Source: Dendrophyllia cribrosa (taxonomy: Eukaryota; Cnidaria; Anthozoa; Scleractinia; Dendrophylliidae). Taken from it: a stretch of 64,000 nucleotides of DNA. Within the stretch, counting starts at the first letter, position 1; the number at the start of each line of letters is the position of its first letter. The notes beneath the pieces were generated by a model that saw only the letters and a program-made list of their open reading frames with translations, was not told where the DNA came from and made no database searches. Shown piece by piece: positions 31,806-43,559 of the stretch. The position numbers and the translations under genes were made by a program. Location of the stretch: the NCBI GenBank assembly GCA_024195265.1, contig JAJLRJ010000009.1, forward strand, positions 9,020,791-9,084,790. Reading direction: 5' to 3'.

Positions 31806-33558
31806 AGCACACTAAGGGCTCCTTCTGCTGGTCTGGTTTGTAACTGTTACAGATACTGCACTTGGAGATAAACTCGGTGATTTGCTTGCTCATGTCAGGC
31901 CAGAAGAAAGCGTCTCGAGCTCTTATAAGACATCCCTGAATGCCCAGGTGACTAGCATGAACTTTGTCGATAATGCAATCTCGCAAGGTAAGTGGAACCA
32001 CAATTCGTTCACCCTTGAATACAACTCCGTTCTGTAAAGACAACTCTTCTCTAAAGGGGAAATAGTTCTGCAACTTGGGGGGTACATTTGTCTTGCTATC
32101 TGGCCAGCCTTGTTTGATCATAGTGGCTAATGCACTCAGATCAGCGTCCAGCTCAGTTTCAGACTTGATGTCACATAGGGTCGTTTGTCGAATGGGCACA
32201 AACTCAGCCATGTTCACATACTCAGTCTCGATCTCTGTTGGTGATCTTTCATCAGCAACACTCCACACATCTTCCTTGGTGTCTTCCTCTTGCTTGACCA
32301 GTGGGAGATATGCCCGACTAAGGGGATCTGCGATGTGCATCTCGATGCCCTTTCTGTAGGCGACTTCGAGGTCAAATTTCTGAAGACGTAACAACATTCT
32401 CTGCAGACGCTTAGGTGCACTCAGCAAACTCTTCTTCATAATAGATTCCAGAGGTTTGTGGTCAGTATCAACGAAGACCTTTCTACCATAAACGTAACTC
32501 TCAAACCGTTCCACACCGAAGACAATAGACAGCAACTCTTTCTCTATCTGAGCATAGTTAGTCTCAGCTGGAGTTAGGGCCCTGGACGCGTACGCGATGG
32601 GGTGTCCATCCTGTAATAGACATGCTCCAAGACCGCTCATGGAGGCATCACATTGCAGTACTGTCTTCTTTTGTGGATCAAAGAACTTGAGTACTGGCGC
32701 TTGCGTTAGAACCCGCTTTACATCCTCCAGGCACTTTCCATGGACTTCTTCCTCCCAAAGAAACTCATTATCTTTCTTCACAAGATCTCGAAGGGGCTTA
32801 GCCACATCTGCCAGGTTTGGTGCAAACTTCTGTACATAGTTCACCATTCCTAGGATTCTCTGGACACCATGCTTGTCAGTGGGGGGTGGCATTTCGTTGA
32901 TGGACTTCAGTTTGTCTGGATCCACTCCAAGACCCTCTGATGATATCACATGACCCATGTAGGTCACTTGCTTTTGTCTGAACTGCATCTTATCAGCATT
33001 CAGCTTGATGCCCTTCTGCTGGCACCGGTTGAACACCTCCTTCAGGTGACGATCATGATCCCTGAAAGCTTCTTCATCTGTGTCTCCTGATCCAAACACC
33101 AGTATGTCATCAGCAATGGCCTTCTTGCCGGATAGACCTTCAAGAGCGATATCAATTCTCCTCTGGAACTCCTCTGGAGCAGGAGAAAGTCCAAATGGCA
33201 TTCGAAGCCACCGGTATCTACCCCATGGTGTTCCAAAGGTGGTTGCATAACTGCTTGGCTCATCTAGTTGTATGTGCCAAAACCCGTTTTTCGCATCAAG
33301 CACTGTAAACACACGGGCCTTCGATAGCAGCGGGAGGTCCATTGAGTCAATAACATCTAGCGCATCCGACCCGATGCAGGTGAGCAGGGTGGCCGTCCTT
33401 CGTTGCTTGTTCCTATCCGGATTTTCCGGGTCCTTGAGTTGAGCAGCGATTTCGTAGTTCGACCACGCTCGACTGAATCGTTGCCATTTAACAGGAAGAT
33501 TTCCGCCGCTTAAATCTAACTTTTCTGGTAGCGGTATATTCACTGGAACTGTAATCAC
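31606..33558 (-). pseudogene. Gypsy Gag-RT fusion through RNase H to integrase N-terminus
   Basis: A 650-codon frame. Residues 1-75 are Gag-like (LPVKWQRFSRAWSNYEI). The frame then changes abruptly near residue 80 to mid-RT (FTVLDAKNGFWHIQLD), so an in-frame deletion removed most of Gag, the protease and the RT fingers. The RT active site is IADDILVFG. RNase H follows (LQCDASMSGLGACL), then a chromatin-type HHCC integrase zinc finger (HASHLGIQGC, FISKCSICNSY) and the first Asp region of the catalytic core (ISADLFEL, DRYSNFFEV). It ends early at a frameshift. Confidence 0.88.
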
Positions 33559-34523
33559 AGTATGATGTTATATTGTATGATTAATTGCTGCGAAGCACCA
33601 GCTTCGCAGCAGACTATTTCGAAAGGACATGATGACGTCACGAACACACGATTGCTAGATACCAAAGTCCTGAGGCAAAAAAATATGTTTGTCGCGAACT
33701 TTGTCGTGCAAAATGCCTCGATTTCGTGCATTCAGAACGGCCTGGAACGGGGTTGGAGAGAACGGGCTTGCCGCCATGATGGATTCCGCAATACAAACCG
33801 ATTTGGTAAGTGAAAATATATCGCAACCGCTTAAAAAGATGTTGCCAAAAATGTTTATCAGAACTTTTATACAAATCGTCAGGAAACTCTGTACTTCCAG
33901 TCGTCGAAAAATAAGGAACATGTTGCGAGTAAGCCAGTAAAACTGCATCTTCCGATCGTGTAGTGAAGCTGAACACAGAAACTACGAGTAATGACACTAA
34001 TCACAACAATCTAACTTTAATATCGGCCTTTTTGGCCAGCAACTGAGAGGGCTCTGCACTCTGCGTATCAATTGTGACATTTTTGTTTTTAATTTTCAGT
34101 CACGTCCCCGTTGTTTCGTGACACGACCGTCCGTTTGGTTTGTTCACAAATTTTAAATGAAAATAATTCGCGATGGCCAAATTCGAAAATTTCTGTGCTA
34201 CTGCTATAAAATATAATTTAAGAAAGCTTTAAGGATATAGCACCATTTTAATGGATTTTGGAATATCCATGCATTGTGAGTAAATTGTGACTTTTAAACT
34301 GCTGACAAACATGACGGACGTGCTGCTCTAATCCGGGTCTAAACAAAGTAATTACTTTGCTTTGGGACTACGACACTAATGTGAAAACAGCTCCATAAAT
34401 AAAAGTCATAAATCACATCTTCGCAGCAATTCACTTTCTATAAGAAACTACTAGTTATGATTATATTGGAGAAAGTACTCACAATTGTCTTCGACGGAGG
34501 CTACGAGCTGTAGTTGACGCCCA
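33559..34523 (-). other. Gypsy 5' untranslated region
   Basis: About 1 kb between primer site and frame, without an obvious gene. A perfect 11-bp hairpin (TGCTGCGAAGC, ACCA loop) lies at 33586-33611. Confidence 0.5.
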
Positions 34524-34540
34524 GTTTACTTCTGACACCA
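34524..34540 (-). promoter_or_regulatory. Gypsy primer binding site
   Basis: On the minus strand TGGTGTCAGAAGTAAAC directly follows the 5' LTR; the leading TGG is complementary to a tRNA CCA end. The tRNA was not identified. Confidence 0.6.
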
Positions 34541-34739
34541 TATAACGTTAAGTGAAATCGACTACATACGAGATTATGGAGACGAACCGCCGGTTTAATA
34601 CATGTCAGCCATTACAAGATCAGCGAGCACATGCGAGCACATCCCGGATAAATGTATAACTTAACATACTGCGCAAGTCCAAACTTGATTTGTCACACGT
34701 GATATGCGTGACAATGATACACGTGACAATATCGTTACA
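34541..34739 (-). repeat. Gypsy 5' LTR
   Basis: 199 bp, copy of 30353-30548 with an extra CGA. Confidence 0.9.
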
Positions 34740-34753
34740 CGAGCGTCGAAATA

Positions 34754-35118
34754 GACCTTGTCACGGTTTTTCCAAATTTTTATATTGGCCTGATAGCAAA
34801 AATCCATCGACACTGCTGGAAAAAGTATCTCAAAATTAGTAAAGTCGCCGAGTTTAAAAGCGATATCTTTTAAAATAGTGGAGATATAGCTCCGCAAAGT
34901 CGGCAAATTTCACAGACGTTTGAATCGCGCAGCCAATTTGGCTGTGCGGATACAAACGTGTGTGCCGACTTTGCGGAGATATATATCCACTATTTTAAAA
35001 GATATCGCTTTTAAACTCGGTCACCTTATTTACTAATTTTGAGATGCTTTTTCCAGCAGTGTCGATGGATCTTTGCTATCAGGCCACTATAAAAATTTGG
35101 AAAAACTGTGACAAGGTC
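34754..35118. mobile_element. Foldback MITE with TA duplication
   Basis: TA at 34752-34753 and 35119-35120 flank arms GACCTTGTCACGG... and the inverse, each about 155 bp, around a TTTGAATCGCGCAGCC-type centre. The TA duplication fits Tc1/mariner-type MITEs. The Gypsy element inserted only 10 bp away. Confidence 0.82.
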
Positions 35119-35120
35119 TA

Positions 35121-35512
35121 TAACAAACATTAACATTCATTCTACAGCAGCAAGCTCACGCAATTGTGAGAGGATTTCTTCGCCGAACTGAAGACCGTTT
35201 AAGCTCGCAAGGATAAGCGCCAACTGACGTTGCAACAAACGGCTCCACAATAATCCCGGGGGGGGGGGGGGGGGGGGGGAGGACAATAATTCGCCAAGCA
35301 GATCTAGATTGACTCCAAGTGTAAAAGAAGCATTAAATATTTTGGGTAAAAGAAAACGCTCTTTGTTGTCTAATCACTCTGCAGTGAAACGAAAACAAAA
35401 TAATTTCTAACTTAGTACCAGTAATAAAACCAGGCGTACAGGAGGGGGCATCTCGTTTATTGATCACGCATAAACGGCCCTATTTCGAAGATAAAGCACA
35501 ATTAAAGAGGGA
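35121..35512. other. 3' flank of DIRS-like element with a G tract
   Basis: A 22-nt G tract lies at 35258-35279. I found no terminal repeat for the DIRS-like element here. Confidence 0.4.
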
Positions 35513-36592
35513 TTATAGGCCTAAAGAACGAGAAACTGAAAGAAGGGAGCTAATGTTGTCCTTGACATAACCGTCTTTGGCACGACCATACCGTTTAAAC
35601 AAACGGTCGCTAATACCAGCATTCGCAGCGGCAGAGGCCCCACCTGCCCTTAGGCTATGCAAACCATAACTAGACTTAGGAAAGCCAAGTTTAGCTAAGC
35701 AATTAAGCAAAAGCTCCCTGGCCCTGGTATAGGATATAGGTCGCGAACCTAAAGAATAATCACGCGTGGACCTATGAAAAACAACATTGCGAAATAGAAA
35801 ATCGCTAGAATTATAATTCAAACGAGCAAGATGAAAATAACGAGAAAGTATCGCATATGGACAAGCGACAGTACCTGTCCGAGCCAAAATAACTGAGGAA
35901 CCATCCCTATAAACATCGGTCTTACTGCTTGTAATAACAATTTTAACATAATCCAAATCATGGAAAATTACATCGCAACAGCGCAACTTAGCTAACTCGT
36001 CAAAGCGTAAAAATGCACAATAAGCGGTAATAAATAGAGCTGCAATTCGGAGACTTGACAAATCAGCAGACGACGACGCGTACTTGGCACAAATTGAAGT
36101 GATCATGGCAGGAGTAATTGGCTCCTTTTTGACAACTGGCTTAGCGGTATTCCGGACTCCCGCCTCAAGAATGTTCTTGACAAGGGGATCTTGGCATGGA
36201 TCAGGAAAACCATAAAGCTTGTTAGCCCATGAAATACTACAAGAAGCAGAATGAAGTACCGAGGAGCTTGTATCACTTTCAATAAGATACTCTAAGTAGA
36301 GAGCAACATCCAGCGGCCTTGTAGGCAAAACAGCAATCTCGGGAAAGGAAGAAGCCCAAACCCTGAATTTCTGAAAGGACCTAGAATACTGGTCAATGGT
36401 ACGTGGAGCCTTGGACTGCAACGCACGGGCTGGAAACAAACTGGCAAGTCTTTTGAGTTCAGGATCCTGCAAGGTGGAACTCAGTAATCCTGCCAAAAAC
36501 AACGTCACCTTGTAAAAACAGGAAAGAATAACAAAAAACAAACAATAAAAGTTAGCCAGGAAATAGTCGCACGGAGCCCAGTGGCTGAACAA
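35513..36592 (-). CDS. DIRS/PAT-like tyrosine recombinase
   Basis: The minus-strand frame ends at 35513. The real protein probably starts near LLSSTLQDPELKRLASLF, because the first 35 codons are a hydrophobic read-through of non-coding sequence. It has an N-terminal SAM-like part (RTIDQYSRSFQKFRVWA) and a catalytic domain with AFLRFDELAKLR (first Arg), LHSLRAGGASAAANAG (H-x-x-R) and KDGYVKDNIS (tyrosine). It would integrate the circular cDNA of the element. The frame is uninterrupted, unlike the RT of the same element. Confidence 0.85.
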   Translation of the reverse strand: MFSHWAPCDYFLANFYCLFFVILSCFYKVTLFLAGLLSSTLQDPELKRLASLFPARALQSKAPRTIDQYSRSFQKFRVWASSFPEIAVLPTRPLDVALYLEYLIESDTSSSVLHSASCSISWANKLYGFPDPCQDPLVKNILEAGVRNTAKPVVKKEPITPAMITSICAKYASSSADLSSLRIAALFITAYCAFLRFDELAKLRCCDVIFHDLDYVKIVITSSKTDVYRDGSSVILARTGTVACPYAILSRYFHLARLNYNSSDFLFRNVVFHRSTRDYSLGSRPISYTRARELLLNCLAKLGFPKSSYGLHSLRAGGASAAANAGISDRLFKRYGRAKDGYVKDNISSLLSVSRSLGL

Positions 36593-36740
36593 GTCGTGCT
36601 AAAGCCCAGTGGCAAAACATGGCACCAACAAATCGCAACACAAACTACTGCTAACAGATAGCAAGTAGTCGCGAAAAAAGAACGTGCGTAAAAGCCCAGC
36701 GGCAAAACAACAAACCAAACGCACAAAGCCCAGTGGCAAA
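36570..36740 (-). repeat. Four copies of an AGCCCAGTGGC motif between RT and recombinase
   Basis: AGCCCAGTGGC or AGCCCAGCGGC recurs near 36577, 36603, 36690 and 36725 in the short non-coding gap. A candidate splice acceptor or cis element region; function unknown. Confidence 0.6.
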
Positions 36741-36771
36741 CTCTTTTATTCAAACAAGAATAAATCAAAAA

Positions 36772-38588
36772 TTAACTAGCTCCATTAATGCGTAAGAAAA
36801 GTACAGGGGAACTAAAGCTATCCGAACCAAAAATAGAATTTTTGTTAGAACCATGCACAAAAACTCGCCTCCCTTCAGCGACATATAGGAAATCAACTAT
36901 AAAACTACGGAAAGAACGAACTTCATTAACGATGGATGGCCAAAAAATGGAAGAAGGCCAACAGGGGACCACAAGTGCACCCATACATTTGCATAGTTTT
37001 AAATGCGAAATAACTTGGATGATAAGGTAAACGGGAGGGACCAACCAGCAATTCTCACCTTCCCAGCTATGACTAAGAGCATCTACACCCAAAGTGTTAG
37101 GGTTGTGAAAACGCGATGGGGGAATAGAATCTTGGCAACTTAGCATTTACATAACTAGCAAAACAATCCACGGTGAAAGGACCCCATCTAGAATCTATGG
37201 TACGAAAATAATCACTGGAAACACACCAGTCCTCATAATCAACGATCTTACTGTAATAGTCAGCTCTCTGATTAAGCATTCGGGGAATCCATTCCACCGA
37301 CAAACTAATACCTTGAGCCGAAGTAAAACAGAAAATATCCTTAGCAAACGCATTCAAATGCGGCTTATTGCTCCCCGACTCTGTTATGCATGCTACAGCT
37401 TTATTGTCAGTGTAAATCTTAACAGAAGAATTACGCAAAATGGAAGCGAAACTCCTTAACGCAAAACTAACAGACTTTAATTCCCTCCAAGTGGAGCTCT
37501 GCTTCAATTCAACATCATCAAAATTCACGTGGGCAACAGGAAAGCCCTGAACGCAAACATACGAAGCACATGCAACTTGACTAGGGTCGGAATATACGAT
37601 ATGCCGAGGAACATTCACTGGGTAGACTAAAGGTCTTAAATTCAAAGCACGAGCATTAACACTCCAAAAATTTAACTCGGAAATAGCCTCAGTAGTAAGA
37701 AAAACCCTGGCATCCCAGTATGCTCTTCGGTCAATAACGGAATGGAGTGCTTTTGTCATATTCTTGCAAATACGACCAAAAACAAGCATACAGGAAACAA
37801 TTCGCCCGGTAACCTGGGCAAGCATTCTTGCAGAAACTGAACGGGAACTAGACACCTCCCCGATGGACGCCAACAAAACTGAAATCGTATCTACATGAAT
37901 AGACAAAAAACCCTGGGCAAAATCCCAATCAAAACCAAGCCAACGCAATGACTGAACAGGGATCCAAATACATTTATCCTTATTCGGAACGAACCCTGAA
38001 TTAATCAAATCAGAATGCACGCACCACCAAAGATTGCCGAAGGCAGGAATCCTTGGTAGCACATACCCCTAAGCCATCGTCTAAATACACCACAATGCAA
38101 AAGGCTTGAGCACGCCAATGCTTAACAAGCGGACGCATAACTTTGGTGAAAATGTAAGGGCCCGTAGAAAGACCAAACGGCAAAACGACAAACTTGAAAT
38201 ACTTACGAATACCATCGAAAACCCAGGAAAACCCGAGAAATGTTTGATCTGAGGGGTAAATTTCAATGTGATGGTACCCAGACTTAATATCAAAGGGATA
38301 AGCCCACCAATTTGAAGAAGACTCGCCGACGAAACAATCGAGCAAGGAATGGGCATCCTCAAACTTGATTTTTGACTTATTAACAAAGGAATTAACATGC
38401 CTGAGGTCTAATATAAGTCTCTTTTTGCCATTTGACTGTACAGAAACTGACAATGGATTGATCACGTAAGGCGAGCAAGAACACGAAACAATAGAGCCAA
38501 CACTAAGTAACTCTTGAATAGCAGATTCTACAAATTCACTTTCTTTCAGAGCCGAGCGATTATTAGTAAGAAAAACACTAGTAGGTTC
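36772..38588 (-). pseudogene. DIRS/PAT-like RT-RNase H with two frameshifts
   Basis: Coding starts at 38588 after a T10 tract and ACAG (an acceptor), with EPTSVFLTNN, and runs to about 38050: KKRLILDLRHVN, YPFDIKSGYHHIEI, and the catalytic VVYLDDGLG. A 1-nt shift near 38055 moves to the 37097-38062 frame with RNase H (IVYSDPSQVACASY, STWRELKSVSFAL, KIYTDNKAVACI). A second shift near 37140 moves to 36772-37146, whose tail (GVDALSHSWEGENCWLVPP, VVPCWPSSIFWPSI) is the usual one of these elements. The copy is therefore dead for RT. Confidence 0.85.
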
Positions 38589-38593
38589 CTGTA

Positions 38594-40660
38594 AAAAAAA
38601 AATCTTATACCGAAAACTTAAAGTATCTAAAACAAGAGGCTACACTTAGCCTATACTCATGCGCGCGAGACTCTAAGACGCGTTGATTGAAGTTACCAAT
38701 GGTTTTTCTGTGTTACTAAATCGCATGCAACCGGTGTAAAATGGTTTATTCCAGAAAAAATTCCCCCACCCGACAGATGCAATGTTTTTTTACCCCTCCC
38801 CCGCCCGGATTTCCCGGCCAGGCCGACCAACCCTCGCACCTTGATTTTTAACCCAGATACCCCCTCCTGCCCGGATTGCCATAAACTTTTTGTAGGCTCT
38901 AAATAAACAGGAAATCGCATTCAGGAGATCCGGGATTTTTTTTAAAGTTTTCAAATCTTTGGTGAGAATTGCTATGAATTGGTCAAACATTTTGTAAATA
39001 AACGTTGCGTGACGCATTCACTAAAATCTTTCCGTGATTTTAAGACCAAATCGAAATGAAATGTTTCCATAACTTAAGGCTGGTTCTTTAAAAAAAATGC
39101 TTTGATTTTGTCATCTATAATAAGTTTTTTCCAGGCTTCACAGTTTCTTCAAAGTGTTGTCGCAAATACACAATTTTGCTTTATGCAAATTTTATGTCAA
39201 ATGTAATTTGATAGCAAGCTGTTTTTAAATTTTTTATATGGCCACTGAATCCAAAATATATTTTCTATAAAAGGTCGAAACTTTTGAATGAAACTCATAT
39301 TTCCTTGAATGAAAATGTCTTTCCTTTGATTAAAAGAGTCAAACACCTTTCAGAATTCAGTAATTTTCTGCTTCTAGAAGTCTTGGCAATTTGTTGTATC
39401 CTATATAATAAACATCACAAAATAATTCAATTCAGCAACCTATTTTTATTATGCTTTCTAAAATCGCCGACTTTTCCTGTGTAATAGAATGCCAATCTTA
39501 TCCGGAAAAATGATTCGCATAATGCTTTCGCTAATAAAAAAAAACAGTTCTGAATGGTCAAAGGTACAGAAATGAAATGCTGGCGGCGTTTGAATCATGA
39601 GTTCAGATAGCTCATGGTCTGCAAACAAACACTTCGATTCAGAGCTCGATTTTTCACTAAAACCTTTTTCCAAACCACGAAAGCACCTAAAATAATCTTT
39701 GAAAACAATACTTGGCCACATTTGGTGAAAGCTGTGCTTGGTAAAGTAGTAAAAAGAACGAGAAAGCTCCGTTTACCTTTCCCACGGATCCAAATTAAGC
39801 GCGCACGTACAAACAGAACTTCCTTGACAATCGAGTCGTCTAATCCGAAGCTATCGAATGTCTCATCGTACAGCAATCGGGTGAACTTGGCACAACTTCG
39901 CGCTTCGGAAAGTCGTACTTACTTACACAGGTGACAACATAGTGGTTACTAGTAACCTAGTGACCACAAAAAGTAATAAAGTCAGTAAAAATCGACATTA
40001 ATATGACACGCATTCCCCAGTCCATAATCCACAGAAGTCCAGTCCCAAAGTCCAAATTTTTTATTAAATCTGATGGACTGAGGTAACGACGCTGTTTTGC
40101 CGTGTGTTTCTATTGTTCTTTCTTGAAAAAAGTCTTGAAATTACTCACCACAGGCAGCGAGGACTGCTCCGATACAGACATTGCAAAGAATCGGCAGTAA
40201 AACGGGAAATAAATTGACAATATGCTTATCAGTGCGAGAGATCGATGTTTGGCATTTTTGCCTCGGAAGAACTCTGATTAAAAATAGCTCTTAGTTTTTT
40301 CAGAATCGCAACAAATTCGGCCTCAAGTTGTATGCTGTGTATAAAAGCAACGTTCACCTCTATGGGAGAAATACAGGACTGACTCATACACCAATAAGAA
40401 CAAATGACAGAAAATGTTTGTCATGCGCATGCGTATCAAACATTTGTCTTATACTTCAATGTACCATAAGAAAAGAAGCAATTTATATTTTAATAATTTA
40501 AACAAGATAAGAAGACGTCTGACATGGAGAAGAGTTACTTCTTTCATTCAGTCATCGTACCTGCGAACCACGTTACTTTTGAATGTTTAAAAATGAAGGC
40601 TGTACCACAATGAAGCCAGTCATTCTTGTGAAAATAATATATACCTGACGTGAACATTAC
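38594..40660 (-). other. Non-coding middle part of the DIRS-like element (probable intron with insertions)
   Basis: Lies between the Gag exon and the RT exon acceptor. It ends, on the minus strand, with ATGAGTATAGGCTA, a GGCTA/TAGCC hairpin and CTCTTGTT. Parts recur in opposite orientation at 56618-60849, including about 38770-39530 versus 57320-58110. Plus-strand ORFs here are not genes. Confidence 0.6.
38770..39530. repeat. Repeat shared with 57320-58110 (inverted)
   Basis: Long diverged match, for example AACATCACAAAATAAT followed by TTCAGCAACCT, and CCGACTTTTCCTGTGTA, present here and as the reverse complement near 57380-57480. Confidence 0.75.
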
Positions 40661-41889
40661 TAATGTGAGTAGGGTTGTAGGAGACGCTGTCGTGACACTT
40701 CAGTAACGATGTTTTGCCGGAAGTGAGAGTAGCCGGAAGTGTAAAAAACAAAGCCGGAAGTGTAAAAAGCAAAGCTGTGAACCGGAAATGCACAATTTAA
40801 AATATGCGTGAATAAATTTGCATGCAAAATCGTGACACAAAAAAAAATAAAAAGAAAAACGAAGCCCATTTTATAACTCATGCCGCTACGCGCATGAGTA
40901 ATAAACTTAGACGCACTGATATTTTGCCAAAAAGAAATATTAGCTTTGAGCCTACCCTTAACTATAACCTGACTAGAGCCTTCAAAATATTCAGCAAAAC
41001 TATGATCAAGCAAATTTTGATCCAAGTCAAAGTCAGAGTACTTATCTGGACCTAATCTTGAAAGCACTTGTGTTAAATCAGACGGTGGTTGACTTTGTGG
41101 ACGTTCCACTAGGGCCGGTGTTAGTGAAACTGACTCTGGTCTTGTAGAAAAGAGGGCAGGCTGGTGAGTTAGCCCAGTGTCCACGCTGATTGCAACTGAA
41201 GCAGATATCGGAAAGCTGGACTTGTCTGACACGAAATGACTGACGAAAGCTAGGCTTGACCCACGAGATCTGGCAGACTTTTGCTTGATCTTCGCAAGCG
41301 CTCGTCGTTCAGCCGCTCGAAGCTTCTTCTCGTCTTCTGAATCTTCGGCGAGCTCGTCAGACTCATATTCTTCCACCGCGGCCCAACCGGCCGGACTTTT
41401 GTCTGCGAAGCGAATCAACTTAATACGCTTCTCGACTTCGGACTTGGCCTTTTGGAGTTGCTCTTGAACCGCCAGGAGGTTTCCCTCGGACAAATTAGAA
41501 ATGGCCTGATCAAGGCAGTCAAGCAGGTGAGAATTAAACTCAAACTGGATTCTGTTGCCTTTGAACTGAAGTGAACAGGCTGCTTTGGAGTCTGTTTTCA
41601 ATTTTTTCAGCTCGCGCCGAGTCTCAACGTCTCGATCGTCCAAGGAGCGCTTGAAATCACCAAATGTTTTCTGTAGCTTCGAATCAAGGATGGAAGAAAT
41701 CAGCGAAATTGTTTCAGAATTAGAAACGTCCGCCAACTGAGGTTGGGATGAAGCGGTCTCCGGTGGTGGATCAGGCATAACACAATTCTTGCTAGTAAAA
41801 TTTATAGATAGAAACGGATCAACCAGCGGAGATGCCGTCGAATGACAACTCCTAACTGACAAACTCCTTAAATATTCCATTCGTAACAT
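40661..41889 (-). CDS. DIRS/PAT-like Gag (ORF1), 5' exon
   Basis: Minus strand. The likely start is MPDPPPETASSQ (about 41778), as the preceding residues look like untranslated sequence. It encodes a coiled-coil region (SILDSKLQKTFGDFKRSL, VETRRELKKLKTD), then FADKSPAGWAAVEEYESDEL, an acidic DSEDEKK and basic AERRALAKIKQ, a block characteristic of the Gag-like ORF1 of DIRS-type elements. After about NISFWQNISASKF (near 40900) the frame enters non-coding sequence that is also found at 56618, so the true exon ends there. No zinc knuckle is seen in this exon. Confidence 0.75.
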
Positions 41890-42509
41890 GATTACGTAAG
41901 CTGCATACCAACGAATCTACATACCAGCACACAGCTATACTGTGTATTACAATAACAACGTGAAAAATTATATTTGAATTATTAAAGTTCTACCAGGCTG
42001 GTCAGAGTGAGAGCGGCTTCTCGCAAACAAATAATTCGTCTAATACATTCTTTCTGCTTATCCTTCAAGGATTTACGAATAAAATCTGGAACATATGAAA
42101 CTCCTTGTTAACAAAAGGTCTATCATATTTCCGACGACCACGCCCACAAATATGCTCACTCAAATATTTGGGAATTTTGTAGTTTTTCGTTCAGTGCGAA
42201 TTCCTTGTGAATATTCATGCTTGGTTACCAATGATTTATGAAACATACACATTTAATGCATCTTTGCTTCACTTGTTCGATCTGAAAAGAATAAAACAAG
42301 TCACGGACTTTGGAGGTTACTTTTGGCAAGTTCAGTCAATTTTATAAGGCCTCGCGTTGGTGGGACAGGACCTGGCGAGGAAAACTGGGTAATAGCGTCT
42401 CAATGCACGCTGGGATTGACTGGTTACCTCAAGATTCGGATAGAATATAAAATTGCCCGTGTTTTGGTGTGCGATTCATAAATGTTCGTCAAGATTTAGT
42501 CACGGACCC
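41890..42509. other. No gene recognised
   Basis: 5' flank of the DIRS-like element and upstream region of the 42510 exon. I did not find the element's terminal repeat. Confidence 0.35.
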
Positions 42510-43513
42510 ATGGCTTTCAAGTTTCACTGGGTGCTCGTTTTGCTTGTGTTGTTATTTTCGGTTCAAAGGGGTAAAGCAGCTGGGGATGGTTCCGAAGGAG
42601 CAGAAGGCAGTTCATCAGACGATTCTTTTTACTCGTTCACATACGAAATAAACAAGTGAGTGTCGATAAAATTTCGTGAGCTGTTTATTTCAATTTTAAA
42701 GGCTGCGATGAGACATCGAGGCTCGATCAGTATAAAAACATTTCTTCTACATCACCTTCATACGTATTCGTGACTGGTTAGCGCGAAATTTGTTTCCTTA
42801 CTAAATCAGTATTAAGCATAAAATCCTTGCACCAGGGCTCGAAATAATTTTTGTAGAGTCTCCGGTCACGATGACCGGCCAAGTAAGTTTTAGTTCGGGT
42901 GAGTGTCGTTTCTTGCCGGTCAAATATATATGAATAAATAACTCTTAAAACAGGCAGTAACAGGGCTGACAGGGGCCCATGAAACGAAATTAATGTTGTT
43001 ATAACTTTGTGTTTATATTACACAAGCCGCTTGGAAAACACTACAAAAATGCCACAAAACATTACATTATAATTTTATGATACTCTGGGCTATGGAAATA
43101 ATTTGTAAACAGGAGGAAATAAACTACAAAATGAAATTGGGAAACTAACTAATTTCAAGTGTGCGAAGCCGATGTCTGTTTTATCACGCGAATTGTAAAC
43201 AAAGGTTTCGAGTCAAAGTTCAGTATTAAATACAAACGAAGTGTATTAATTGCTGATAGTAAACAACTGAACAGCATGGATACTTTCGTCTATTTCAGTA
43301 CAATCGAATGTGACCGATCAACATGACAGGAAAGACGCGAAATTTTGACCGGTCAAATCCCCAATCAGTCCGGACATTGTGCGATGATAATGACCGCGGC
43401 CGTTATTTCGACACTGATTTCGAGCCCTGTGCACTCGATAAAATATATTTACCATGTTTATTTTTTCCAGGCACTTTCCTCATTTACATCTTATCCATGG
43501 AGAACGAAAATAA
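42510..43513 (+). CDS. Candidate small secreted protein, two exons
   Basis: Exon 1 is 42510-42655: ATG followed by a clear signal peptide (MAFKFHWVLVLLVLLFSV, then QRGKA) and an acidic Gly/Ser stretch (GDGSEGAEGSSSDDSF), ending ACAA|GTGAGT. The best acceptor downstream is TTATTTTTTCCAG at 43470. Joining in phase gives 13 further residues (HFPHLHLIHGERK) and a stop at 43511-43513, 62 residues in all. A second frame of exon 2 that ends AAATTT|GTAAGT (43559/43560) is also open, so an undetected middle exon could change the reading. The intron carries a 599-bp TIR element. Family unknown. Confidence 0.45.
42831..43429. mobile_element. TIR element with CAGGGCTCGAAAT ends
   Basis: Ends CAGGGCTCGAAAT and ATTTCGAGCCCTG, exactly inverted. 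TGCAC at 42826-42830 and 43430-43434 is a 5-bp target duplication. Internal ACCGGTCAA motifs occur in both halves. It is in the intron of the secreted-protein candidate. Confidence 0.85.
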
Positions 43514-43559
43514 TGAGGGTAAATGAGTCAGCCATAGCGGCAGTTGTAAAAAGAAATTT

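Larger units (their letters stand above)
30353..34739 (-). mobile_element. Ty3/Gypsy LTR retrotransposon, internally deleted
   Basis: LTRs at 30353-30548 and 34541-34739 are about 97% identical or better (one 3-bp indel near 34560 and a few changes). CGAGC at 30348-30352 and 34740-34744 is an exact 5-bp target duplication. Read on the minus strand the LTR starts TGTAACGATATTG. The body has a fused Gag/Pol frame, but Gag, protease and the N-terminal RT are largely deleted and the integrase carries a frameshift and a stop. It can only move, if at all, with help from a relative. Confidence 0.92.
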
